Assembly (NCBI GenBank): GCA_946186215.1
Contig: CAMHMM010000144.1
Coordinates: 1 to 5,511 of the forward strand
From: an uncultured Ruminococcus sp.
GTDB taxonomy: Bacteria; Bacillota; Clostridia; Oscillospirales; Ruminococcaceae
DNA: 5,511 bases
Direction: 5' to 3'
Program-made: the position numbers and the translations under genes
Notes under the pieces: generated by a model
Told to the model about the DNA's origin: nothing
The model's database searches: none
Seen by the model: the letters and a program-made list of their open reading frames with translations, nothing else
In this document: in pieces, positions 1-5,259 of the stretch
Layout of the letters: each line of letters opens with the position of its first letter
How positions within the stretch are numbered: position 1 is the stretch's first letter

Positions 1-645
1 GTTTCCTATGAAGAATACATGGAAGCAGAAAAGAAAGCCGATGACAGTCCCTTTGTTTGTTATGACATCGATGAAGAAAAGAGTCTTGCACTGCTCACGC
101 TTAAGTCGTGCAGATATAACGATGTATACAAGGACACTCTGCACAGTATGTTCACAGAGGTAAAAGACAAAGGGATAAAAAATGTTGCGGTCGATCTGAG
201 AAACAACGGCGGCGGCAACTCTTTTGTAGTCAATGAGTTTATCCGCTATCTTGATATTGACGAGTTCCTTGAACCGACCAAAATACAAAGGTTCGGCCCG
301 TTTATGATAGACTGCGGTACGGGCAGGATGAAAAACAGGAAATATGAAGACCTGCTTTTTGACGGGAATGTTTATCTGCTGACCGCCCCGTATACATTCA
401 GCTCTGCTATGATGTTTGCGGAGATAATAAAGGACAACGGGCTCGGCACGATCGTGGGCGAAGCGCCGGGAAATGTTGCATGGAGCTGCGGGGAAAATAC
501 TATTTTCAGCACCCCGGAAGCAGGAATATCCCTGTATATTTCCACCTCACAGTTCAAGCGTGCTGACCGTGATAACAAAGAGCTCCTCGTGCTGCCCGAT
601 ATAGAATGCAGCAGCGAAGATGCACTTGAATTTATACCGTATTGA
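1..645 (+). CDS. S41-family serine peptidase, C-terminal part (start outside window)
   Basis: The reading frame is open from the first base to a TGA stop, so the N-terminal part of the protein is missing; the ATG at 19 is probably internal. Residues are counted from base 1. The S41 fold signature DLRNNGGG lies at residues 65-72. The nucleophile region TFSSAM follows, and Ser134 aligns with Ser430 of E. coli Tsp/Prc. Asp145 in IIKDNG aligns with Tsp Asp441. The VGE..G stretch and the later SCGEN...STSQFKR block are typical of the S41 subgroup outside the CtpA/Prc type. The position matching the catalytic lysine of Tsp (Lys455) is not lysine here (GEAPGNV), so a Ser-His type mechanism using a residue from the missing part is more likely than a Ser-Lys dyad, or activity may be reduced. 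The visible part has no signal peptide or membrane segment; the missing N-terminus could carry one. It ends 15 bases before the next gene, suggesting one operon. The family call is firm; the substrate is unknown. Confidence 0.85.
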   Translation, partial: VSYEEYMEAEKKADDSPFVCYDIDEEKSLALLTLKSCRYNDVYKDTLHSMFTEVKDKGIKNVAVDLRNNGGGNSFVVNEFIRYLDIDEFLEPTKIQRFGPFMIDCGTGRMKNRKYEDLLFDGNVYLLTAPYTFSSAMMFAEIIKDNGLGTIVGEAPGNVAWSCGENTIFSTPEAGISLYISTSQFKRADRDNKELLVLPDIECSSEDALEFIPY

Positions 646-660
646 TAAAGGAAATGGAAT

Positions 661-1170
661 ATGTTTTCGTTTGTTAAAAAGCGTGAAAAGCGCAGTGACG
701 GCAGTAAAGAAACCCGCATGACCGATGATCCCGTTTTTGGCAGGATGAAATATATCTATACATGGTGGTCGCTTGAATTTACAGATATCACCATGTTCAG
801 AAAGACATACCATGTAAGATGCTTTGCAGCATCGAATGAGAAAAAGGAACCGCCCGATGATATCCAGCGCAGAGCCTTTGAACGGTTTCTGGCGGAAAAG
901 GAAATGATACAGCAGGATGCGGAGAAGATGCTCACAGAGGCCTTTCCCGCTGACGGTGAGCGTCAGATCGGTGATATTATCAATATAACGGGAGTGCATA
1001 TTTCCCGTGACGGAAAGTGCGGTATCGCAGCGGAAATAAAGGAAGAGTATCTTGATGATACAGACCTTGATGAACTTGGAATCACACCTGATCACAGCTT
1101 TGGTGTTCTTGTTTTCCCCGAACGGGACATCATCAGATCAAGCGATATATTTGAAGATATGTTTTCATGA
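661..1170 (+). CDS. DUF6985/DUF2262-like hypothetical protein, 169 aa
   Basis: A small, probably cytoplasmic protein with no signal peptide or membrane helix. The start at 661 has an AAAGGA ribosome-binding site at 647-652; Met20 (base 718) is a weaker alternative without a clear site. The N-terminal 20 residues are basic (KKREKR). The body begins with DDPVFGRMKY (residues 22-31), followed by a tryptophan pair and a beta-rich stretch, then an amphipathic helical stretch (about residues 65-95), and it ends with GVLVFPERDII. This order (DPVFG start, helical middle, GxxVxF-type end) is what I know from the DUF6985/DUF2262 group. Those proteins are often found among SMI1-like or immunity-type genes and have no established biochemical role. 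It follows the S41 peptidase by 15 bases and precedes a strong terminator, so it is likely the last gene of that transcript. The family assignment is by eye and moderate; function is unknown. Confidence 0.6.
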   Translation: MFSFVKKREKRSDGSKETRMTDDPVFGRMKYIYTWWSLEFTDITMFRKTYHVRCFAASNEKKEPPDDIQRRAFERFLAEKEMIQQDAEKMLTEAFPADGERQIGDIINITGVHISRDGKCGIAAEIKEEYLDDTDLDELGITPDHSFGVLVFPERDIIRSSDIFEDMFS

Positions 1171-1234
1171 TATTGAGGCCTGCAGATAAAATGCTTTTGC
1201 TTTTTGTGTAGGCAAACAGGCATATTGATAAACG

Positions 1235-1269
1235 GTCTTATCCCCGTGCATAGGGGGTAAGACTTTTTT
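1235..1269 (+). terminator. Intrinsic terminator after the S41 / DUF6985-like pair
   Basis: An 11-bp stem pairs 1235-1245 (GTCTTATCCCC) with 1253-1263 (GGGGGTAAGAC), with one G-U pair, a 7-base loop, and six T residues directly after it (1264-1269). It lies 64 bases past the stop codon at 1170 and is a textbook rho-independent terminator in the plus direction. Confidence 0.9.
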
Positions 1270-1277
1270 GATCATAG

Positions 1278-1344
1278 TTTAACTGTCATTATCGCAGAGA
1301 TAATTTTTCGTTTAACTGTCAATTATCGCATAAATAATTTTTCG
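1278..1344. repeat. Tandem direct repeat, two units of 33 and 34 bp
   Basis: Unit 1 spans 1278-1310 and unit 2 spans 1311-1344, with no spacer. Both start TTTAACTGTCA, contain ATTATCGCA and end ATAATTTTTCG; they differ by a one-base indel and a few substitutions in the centre. Unit 1 also holds a small inverted repeat (ATTATC / GATAAT) before a run of T, so it could form a weak hairpin on its own. The block sits just after the terminator, away from coding sequence. The repeat is seen directly; its role is unknown. Confidence 0.85.
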
Positions 1345-1413
1345 GAACCTGATATTATAAGCAGCATTTTTTAATAAAGGGCATAAAAGTTCCGAGCCAC
1401 CATCGAAAAATTA
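1335..1413. repeat. Inverted repeat joining the tandem unit to a downstream degenerate copy
   Basis: TAATTTTTCG at 1335-1344, the tail of the second tandem unit, is exactly complementary to CGAAAAATTA at 1404-1413. Inside it, TCGGAAC (1342-1348) pairs with GTTCCGA (1389-1395). The bases after 1404 (CGAAAAATTACTCGCAAATAA) resemble a decayed reverse-oriented tandem unit. The arrangement of two direct units and one inverted unit around about 60 bases is like a small non-autonomous or palindromic intergenic element. That interpretation is inference. Confidence 0.55.
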
Positions 1414-1480
1414 CTCGCAAATAAATATACGGGTAACTGCGGCGTTTCGCTACCGGGAGGGTGCAGGCTCGCCTGCCTTG
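1414..1480. other. GC-rich intergenic segment with a short hairpin
   Basis: The sequence turns abruptly from AT-rich to GC-rich. GCAGGC (1463-1468) and GCCTGC (1471-1476) form a tight hairpin, and GGTA/TACC (1432-1435, 1451-1454) flanks a smaller pairing. No T run follows, so it is not a convincing terminator, and it lies upstream of the promoter, so it is not in the leader. It may be the far end of the same dispersed element as the repeats before it. No gene is supported here: an antisense frame crosses it, but that frame mainly shadows the 750-aa gene. Confidence 0.35.
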
Positions 1481-1499
1481 CCGACTTTGAAAAATATCG

Positions 1500-1528
1500 T
1501 TGAAAATAATATCGTGATGTGCTATACT
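1500..1528 (+). promoter_or_regulatory. Sigma-A type promoter with extended -10 for the 750-aa gene
   Basis: The -35 box TTGAAA (1500-1505) is separated by exactly 17 bases from the -10 box TATACT (1523-1528). TGC immediately before the -10 box gives an extended -10 (TGnTATACT). Transcription would begin near 1535, leaving a leader of about 87 bases. No riboswitch or strong operator is evident; a weak CGCC/GGCG pairing occurs at 1557-1572. The position shows that translation cannot begin at upstream TTG or ATG codons before about 1535. Confidence 0.75.
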
Positions 1529-1606
1529 TATCTGTATAACCACTGTGTATGTTCTACGCCTATTAATCGGCGGGTTTTGTTGATGCCTGTTAAAATCAGC
1601 GCTTTG

Positions 1607-1613
1607 AAGGGAG
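1607..1613 (+). promoter_or_regulatory. Ribosome-binding site fixing the start at 1622
   Basis: AAGGGAG lies 8 bases before the ATG at 1622. The other in-frame candidates (TTG 1478, ATG 1517, ATG 1583) lack a comparable site, and the first two precede the likely transcription start. Confidence 0.8.
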
Positions 1614-1621
1614 TTACTGCT

Positions 1622-3874
1622 ATGACAGACAAGAAGGCTATAACACTTTTGAAGAAATATTATCTTCCGTATAAGACAGACGGGCAGCTGTCCGAGGCTG
1701 AAACTGAGGATGCAGTCAAAAGCGGTGTATTCGTGCCGCCTTCCGATATGACACATGATGAGATCGTAGCAGCTGTCAAAGAGCTGTCCCGCGGTATTTC
1801 TCCTGAAAGCGCCGCAAAAGGGTTTCTTTACAGCCTTTCGAGCGGGGATATGCGATACCGTTCTGCGATATCCGGCCTTGTGTGGGCGCGTGCGCTTCCC
1901 GAGCATACGCTTGTCTCCAACGGCGCGGAGAAGACCGAGTGGCGCACTCCCGTCTGTGTGGTCTGCGGCTGTTCCCACGGCTTTGACGGCGCTGAGAGAG
2001 TGGACTGGAACAAATACGGGGTGTTCCGCTATCTGCCGCCGTCGCAGTACGGCAGGGAGCCCGATTACACCTGTGCGGAATATGTGCTAAACGATCTGCG
2101 TGAATTTGAAAAGCTGCCTGCAGTGGAGCCCTGTGAGGAAGACTATCGCATCCTGAACGGTATATTTGCCTGCGTGAAGGAAATGAAGCCCCACAATATG
2201 GATACCGCACTGCTGGCCGAGATACGCAGGCATAAATTTATCAATGCCACCGGAAACGCTATACATTGTATATTGGGGATACTCTCTGTCTGCGGGATAC
2301 TCGAGGGTGCTGAGAACAAGGGCTTTCTTCACGGCTATGTGAATTTCACCGATCATGGCACGGGCAGGGACGGCCTGACATTTTATCCGCTCAATTACTG
2401 GCGCGGAAGAGATGGTGTGAATTATCAGGCCGTGGCTGAGATATTCGGCAGCTTCAGCGGTGATGCACTTTTGCCTGAAAAGGCCGTCATCCCCGAAGCA
2501 GAAGAAAAGGCAGCCGCTGAGGAGAAAAAGCCTGTTTCAAAAGCGGAGCAGTATTTTACAGACGGCGTATATACTGTAATGCTGACCGATGAGGAACGGC
2601 GGTATTTTGCGCTTGATCCTCTTAATGCTGAGTGGGAAACGGTCTCCATGTACAGCGTGACATATCTGCTCAAAAAGCGCACCGTTTTGTTTTATGAGGG
2701 CAATACGATCGTCAAGGTGATCTATGAGGAGCATTCCGTAAACGAGGACGGTTCATATAACCTGAGAAGCTACAATGAATTTGATACCCGCCTTGAAACG
2801 GATAACAGGACAATGCTGCTGCCGCTGACTTCAAGAGGAAGAGCAAAGCCTGTAACACCTACCAATGTCATGGCTGTCAAACCGTTCGGCTGCGATCTTA
2901 ATATCTTTTTGAAGAAGGGTGAGAGCCGTATATCTGCGCGTAATCTCAGAAATAATCAGCAGATCGCTGTCGGCGAAAAAGAGCGTGTGAAAAATATCAT
3001 GTCCGATGAAGATCTCCATGAGTTTATGGATTACTATATCTCCACATGTCCCGATGATTACTTCGAGCGTATCGCTGCGGTCAGGAATATGGAGCATCAG
3101 ACGGTGAAATTCAGAGCGGGTGATATTTTCCGCTGTCAGGTAGACAGGCAGCATTACGCCTACGGGCTGATACTCGGCAAAACACGCGAGATAGAAAAAT
3201 GGGACGAGCTCCCGAAGGAGCACAGCCTGCGGAATGTTATGATGCAGCCTGTCATTCTGAGGATGTACGATCTTGTGACGACTGACAAGGATATGACTGC
3301 AGAGACACTTTCAGGCATGGCACTGCGTTCGCCGGAGATCTGTTCTGACTGTGATATATTCTGGGGCACACATAAGATAGTTTCACACAAAGAGCTTGTC
3401 CCCGATGATATCCAGTTTCAGCTGCATCTTGCAAGGCAGGGAAAAAGGAGCGAACACTTTACGCTGTTTACCGCGGAAACATTTGTAAAAATGTCCCCGA
3501 AGGAACCGAAGCCGAAGATGAAGGAGCCCAGAGCGCTGTATGTGGAGTGGGGCTTTGCTTCATTTGAGATACCGTGGGCGGATGTTCCCGATAATATACG
3601 GAAGCTGCTTGACGAAGGCGCATATTTTAACGGCGGTGTGGCGCTGTCCATCAGAGGTGATCTCTGCGGGAAAGGTCTTTCGGAAATATTGAAGGACAGA
3701 CCTCGGCACCTGATACAGTATGATCTGCTGCTTCCTGAAAATCATGAAAAATTCGGTATGGTCATGAACTTTCTCGGCCTGAATGAAAATGCATCGCTCG
3801 ATGATTTTGCGGCAAAATTCGGCGGCATCACAAGGCAGGAATACATTGAACTGGTAAACAAGCGCTGCAAATAA
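1622..3874 (+). CDS. 750-aa multi-module protein with Imm26-like module
   Basis: A large soluble protein with no signal peptide or membrane helix. I can see four parts. (1) N-terminal module, about residues 1-283, with a Cys/His cluster C112-x2-C115-x-C117-x-H119 that might bind metal, and a conserved-looking hydrophobic segment INATGNAIHCILGILSVCG near 207-225. (2) An Ala/Glu/Lys-rich linker, about 286-309. (3) A beta-rich module, about 310-490, beginning YFTDGVYTVMLTDEE and containing TPTNVMAVKPFGC. (4) FRAGDIFRCQVDRQHYAYG (497 onward) to W581 and about 605, which matches the Imm26 immunity-domain pattern (GDxF near the start, YxYGxIL, W near the end). A Lys/Pro-rich join leads to a C-terminal region (about 620-750) that I do not recognise. 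The gene has its own promoter and terminator, so it is probably monocistronic. Imm26 proteins are predicted to neutralise polymorphic toxins; a protein this long, with Imm26 embedded, is unusual. The gene is certain, the Imm26 call is good but unconfirmed, and the overall function is unknown. Confidence 0.8.
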   Translation: MTDKKAITLLKKYYLPYKTDGQLSEAETEDAVKSGVFVPPSDMTHDEIVAAVKELSRGISPESAAKGFLYSLSSGDMRYRSAISGLVWARALPEHTLVSNGAEKTEWRTPVCVVCGCSHGFDGAERVDWNKYGVFRYLPPSQYGREPDYTCAEYVLNDLREFEKLPAVEPCEEDYRILNGIFACVKEMKPHNMDTALLAEIRRHKFINATGNAIHCILGILSVCGILEGAENKGFLHGYVNFTDHGTGRDGLTFYPLNYWRGRDGVNYQAVAEIFGSFSGDALLPEKAVIPEAEEKAAAEEKKPVSKAEQYFTDGVYTVMLTDEERRYFALDPLNAEWETVSMYSVTYLLKKRTVLFYEGNTIVKVIYEEHSVNEDGSYNLRSYNEFDTRLETDNRTMLLPLTSRGRAKPVTPTNVMAVKPFGCDLNIFLKKGESRISARNLRNNQQIAVGEKERVKNIMSDEDLHEFMDYYISTCPDDYFERIAAVRNMEHQTVKFRAGDIFRCQVDRQHYAYGLILGKTREIEKWDELPKEHSLRNVMMQPVILRMYDLVTTDKDMTAETLSGMALRSPEICSDCDIFWGTHKIVSHKELVPDDIQFQLHLARQGKRSEHFTLFTAETFVKMSPKEPKPKMKEPRALYVEWGFASFEIPWADVPDNIRKLLDEGAYFNGGVALSIRGDLCGKGLSEILKDRPRHLIQYDLLLPENHEKFGMVMNFLGLNENASLDDFAAKFGGITRQEYIELVNKRCK

Positions 3875-3880
3875 AACAGA

Positions 3881-3915
3881 AATGCCTTCCCCGCCGCATT
3901 AGGGGAAGGCATTTA
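3881..3915. terminator. Bidirectional terminator between convergent genes
   Basis: A perfect 12-bp stem pairs AATGCCTTCCCC (3881-3892) with GGGGAAGGCATT (3902-3913), with a 9-base loop. On the plus strand it runs into TTTATATTATA; on the minus strand it is followed by TCTGTTTTATTT. It lies 6 bases past the plus-strand stop at 3874 and 18 bases past the minus-strand stop at 3934, so it can end both transcripts. Confidence 0.88.
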
Positions 3916-3933
3916 TATTATAAAGCAAACAAA

Positions 3934-4401
3934 TCAATCCAGCTCCAGATCATCAAAATCATTCAATGCACTATCAAGAGAGTTTACGGTATCTTCAAGG
4001 TAGCTGAGGGCATCCCGCAGCTTATCTGAAATATTGTCCAGTGTTTTATAGTCTTCCTGCTCTGCATTCTCTTTCCGATCGTTGAGCCTTTTCAGCTCAT
4101 TAAAAAAATCTAATGCATTTTCCAGAGTGCTTACGACATCTTCGAGATTGCTGAGGGCATCCTGCAAATTATCGGATATACTGTCCAGTGCATAATATTC
4201 ATCCTGTGCCTGAATTGCCTCATCCTCACGGTTGTTCATTATGTACAGATCATCCGCATATTCTTCCTGATCGTCCCTGATAGAATCGATGCTGTAGCAA
4301 AGGTCATCCTCCAGATGATCACACAGACCGGACAGCGTTGTTTTGAGTTTATCTATATCGTTGTACAACTTTTGGGTACTGGAGCGTAATGAACCTTTCA
4401 T
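3934..4401 (-). CDS. Very acidic internally repeated protein, 155 aa
   Basis: I do not recognise this protein as a known family. The start at 4401 is chosen because GGGAGGT (4408-4414) lies 6 bases before it; an ATG at 4452 is in frame but has no such site and overlaps the upstream gene. There are about 42 Asp/Glu against 14 Lys/Arg in 155 residues, so it is strongly negatively charged. Residues 70-103 and 119-152 are copies of one unit (LDxISDxLxDALSxLEDxV...), 19 of 34 positions identical, offset by 49 residues. The units have hydrophobic positions spaced three and four apart, as in an amphipathic helix or coiled coil, and residues 30-60 may be a more decayed copy. No signal peptide or membrane segment is visible. 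It is the last gene before the shared terminator, 47 bases after the DUF7674-like gene. The acidic helical character could suit a protein-binding partner or a nucleic-acid mimic, but nothing proves either. Confidence 0.75.
   Translation of the reverse strand: MKGSLRSSTQKLYNDIDKLKTTLSGLCDHLEDDLCYSIDSIRDDQEEYADDLYIMNNREDEAIQAQDEYYALDSISDNLQDALSNLEDVVSTLENALDFFNELKRLNDRKENAEQEDYKTLDNISDKLRDALSYLEDTVNSLDSALNDFDDLELD
3954..4201. repeat. Imperfect direct repeat inside the acidic protein gene
   Basis: About 100 bp at 3954-4054 recurs at 4101-4201, offset by exactly 147 bp (49 codons). The best-conserved core is GCTGAGGGCATCC, shared at 4003-4015 and 4150-4162, followed later by GTCCAGTG in both. 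The offset is a multiple of three, so the duplication keeps the reading frame. It points to an in-frame tandem duplication within the gene, old enough to have diverged. Confidence 0.75.
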
Positions 4402-4407
4402 AAAAGC

Positions 4408-4414
4408 ACCTCCC
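4408..4414 (-). promoter_or_regulatory. Strong ribosome-binding site for the acidic protein
   Basis: On the minus strand the sequence reads GGGAGGT, 6 bases before the ATG at 4401. It decides this start over the in-frame ATG at 4452. Confidence 0.8.
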
Positions 4415-4448
4415 ATGGTAGCTGTTGGTATCTTGTGCCGTTTACTGA

Positions 4449-4850
4449 TCACTTATGATATTTCAGCTTTGAGACCTGCTGCATCGCCGCATTTTCGGCA
4501 ATCACCACGGTGTTTATATACCTGATAAGGTCATTCGGGATAAATTTCCCGAATGAGTCCCACACATTTTTATCGTCCGAAAGGCGTTCGAGTATCGTGG
4601 CTTCAAGAATATTCACCACAGCCTCATCGCCGTTTAGCTGCATATCTGCGATAAATGAGCAGTACCTAGAAATAAGAGCCCTGTCGCCTTTTGTGCTCAG
4701 CAGACTGATCAGCGGCTCGCTGATCTCGGCGGCAAAAAAGATATGCCCGAGCAGTTCGTTATGATCGGCATAATGCCTGTCAAGAGCCTGCTTTTTTTCA
4801 GGGAAAAGCATCACGAGCTTTTCCGCAAATTCTTCCACTGATAGTTTCAT
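4449..4850 (-). CDS. DUF7674-like hypothetical protein, 133 aa
   Basis: A small helical, probably cytoplasmic protein. The start at 4850 has AGGTGA (4859-4864) with 8-base spacing; a GTG at 4877 is in frame but would sit upstream of that site and has no site of its own. The layout matches what I know of DUF7674-type proteins: a hydrophobic helix running into LFPEKK (residues 15-20), then LLGHIFFAAEIS (33-44; the family has LLPHVFFGDI or similar), a central NGDEAVVNILEATILERL block (73-90; the family has GDEEVQNVL..TILEYL or similar), and a helical end. Such proteins occur among immunity-type genes of Firmicutes, but no activity is established. It lies 73 bases after the 99-aa protein gene and 47 bases before the acidic protein gene, all minus strand. 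Family assignment is by eye and fairly confident; function is unknown. Confidence 0.72.
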   Translation of the reverse strand: MKLSVEEFAEKLVMLFPEKKQALDRHYADHNELLGHIFFAAEISEPLISLLSTKGDRALISRYCSFIADMQLNGDEAVVNILEATILERLSDDKNVWDSFGKFIPNDLIRYINTVVIAENAAMQQVSKLKYHK

Positions 4851-4858
4851 AGCTTCTG

Positions 4859-4864
4859 TCACCT
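4859..4864 (-). promoter_or_regulatory. Ribosome-binding site fixing the start at 4850
   Basis: AGGTGA on the minus strand, 8 bases before the ATG at 4850. It favours this start over the GTG at 4877. Confidence 0.65.
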
Positions 4865-4923
4865 GTTTTCGTTGCACTCAGGGCAGTGTAAATGATATGA
4901 TAAAGCTGTTTGGCACTGCGGTG

Positions 4924-5223
4924 TCATTTTCTCTTGTAATATTTCTTCCATTCGTTGATTATCTTACCTGTCTCATCCTCGCGGTAGTCGGGATGAAGAC
5001 TTGTCAGCTCCGAACGCACCGCTTCGTTTTCGTCCTGACTCGGCACATACCGCCAGTCGGAGATGAACCAGCTTTCGTACAGCCTTCTGTACCAGCCCTG
5101 CTTGCCGGGTATGTCCCTGCATCGTCTTACGGCGCGGTTGGCGATAGTCTTCTGTCGCCAGCGCTTTTTTATCCGCTTCTGTCTGTCTCTGGCCACTGCG
5201 AATTTCCGGTAGCTTCTGCTCAT
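4924..5223 (-). CDS. Basic conserved hypothetical protein, 99 aa (MSRSYRK type)
   Basis: The protein begins MSRSYRK and carries a highly basic first third (DRQKRIKKRWRQKTIANRAVRR), then DIPGKQGWYRRLYESWFISDW (about residues 38-57), and ends EWKKYYKRK. This matches a group of small uncharacterised Firmicute proteins that I remember as starting MSRSYKK, with ANK.VRR, an aromatic YxxLYxSWDI.DY motif and a basic YYKRK-like end. The positive charge suggests nucleic acid or ribosome binding, but no function is known to me. Start 5223 is supported by AAGGGGA (5230-5236) 6 bases upstream and by the family's N-terminus; the ATG at 5241 would place that site inside the gene. It follows the HIT gene by 36 bases, so co-transcription is likely. 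Confidence 0.75.
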   Translation of the reverse strand: MSRSYRKFAVARDRQKRIKKRWRQKTIANRAVRRCRDIPGKQGWYRRLYESWFISDWRYVPSQDENEAVRSELTSLHPDYREDETGKIINEWKKYYKRK

Positions 5224-5229
5224 TTTCCG

Positions 5230-5236
5230 TCCCCTT
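5230..5236 (-). promoter_or_regulatory. Ribosome-binding site fixing the start at 5223
   Basis: AAGGGGA on the minus strand, 6 bases before the ATG at 5223. No comparable site precedes the in-frame ATG at 5241. Confidence 0.7.
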
Positions 5237-5259
5237 TTCATGTATGAGATGATATCGGT

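Noticed and set aside
547..1095. Antisense open frame of 182 aa across the DUF6985-like gene
   Set aside because: It overlaps two well-supported plus-strand genes and its product is Cys/Ile/Phe-rich without recognisable motifs.
1478..1621. N-terminal extension of the 750-aa protein to a TTG start (798 aa)
   Set aside because: The region contains a strong extended -10 promoter (1500-1528), so the TTG lies upstream of the likely transcript, and the ribosome-binding site at 1607-1613 points to the ATG at 1622.
1355..1978. Antisense open frame of 207 aa
   Set aside because: It overlaps the real gene and the intergenic repeat region, shows no family-like motifs and no good ribosome-binding site. 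It is a shadow frame.
4883..4919. Inverted repeat GCAGTG / CACTGC between the 99-aa and 133-aa genes
   Set aside because: Only 6 bp of stem around a 25-base loop and no T run, so it is not a convincing terminator.
4851..4930. Possible minus-strand promoter (ATGACA with TTTATC/TATCAT boxes) before the DUF7674-like gene
   Set aside because: The better -10 candidate requires a 19-base spacing, and the 17-base alternative has a poor -10 box. Too weak to list as a feature.
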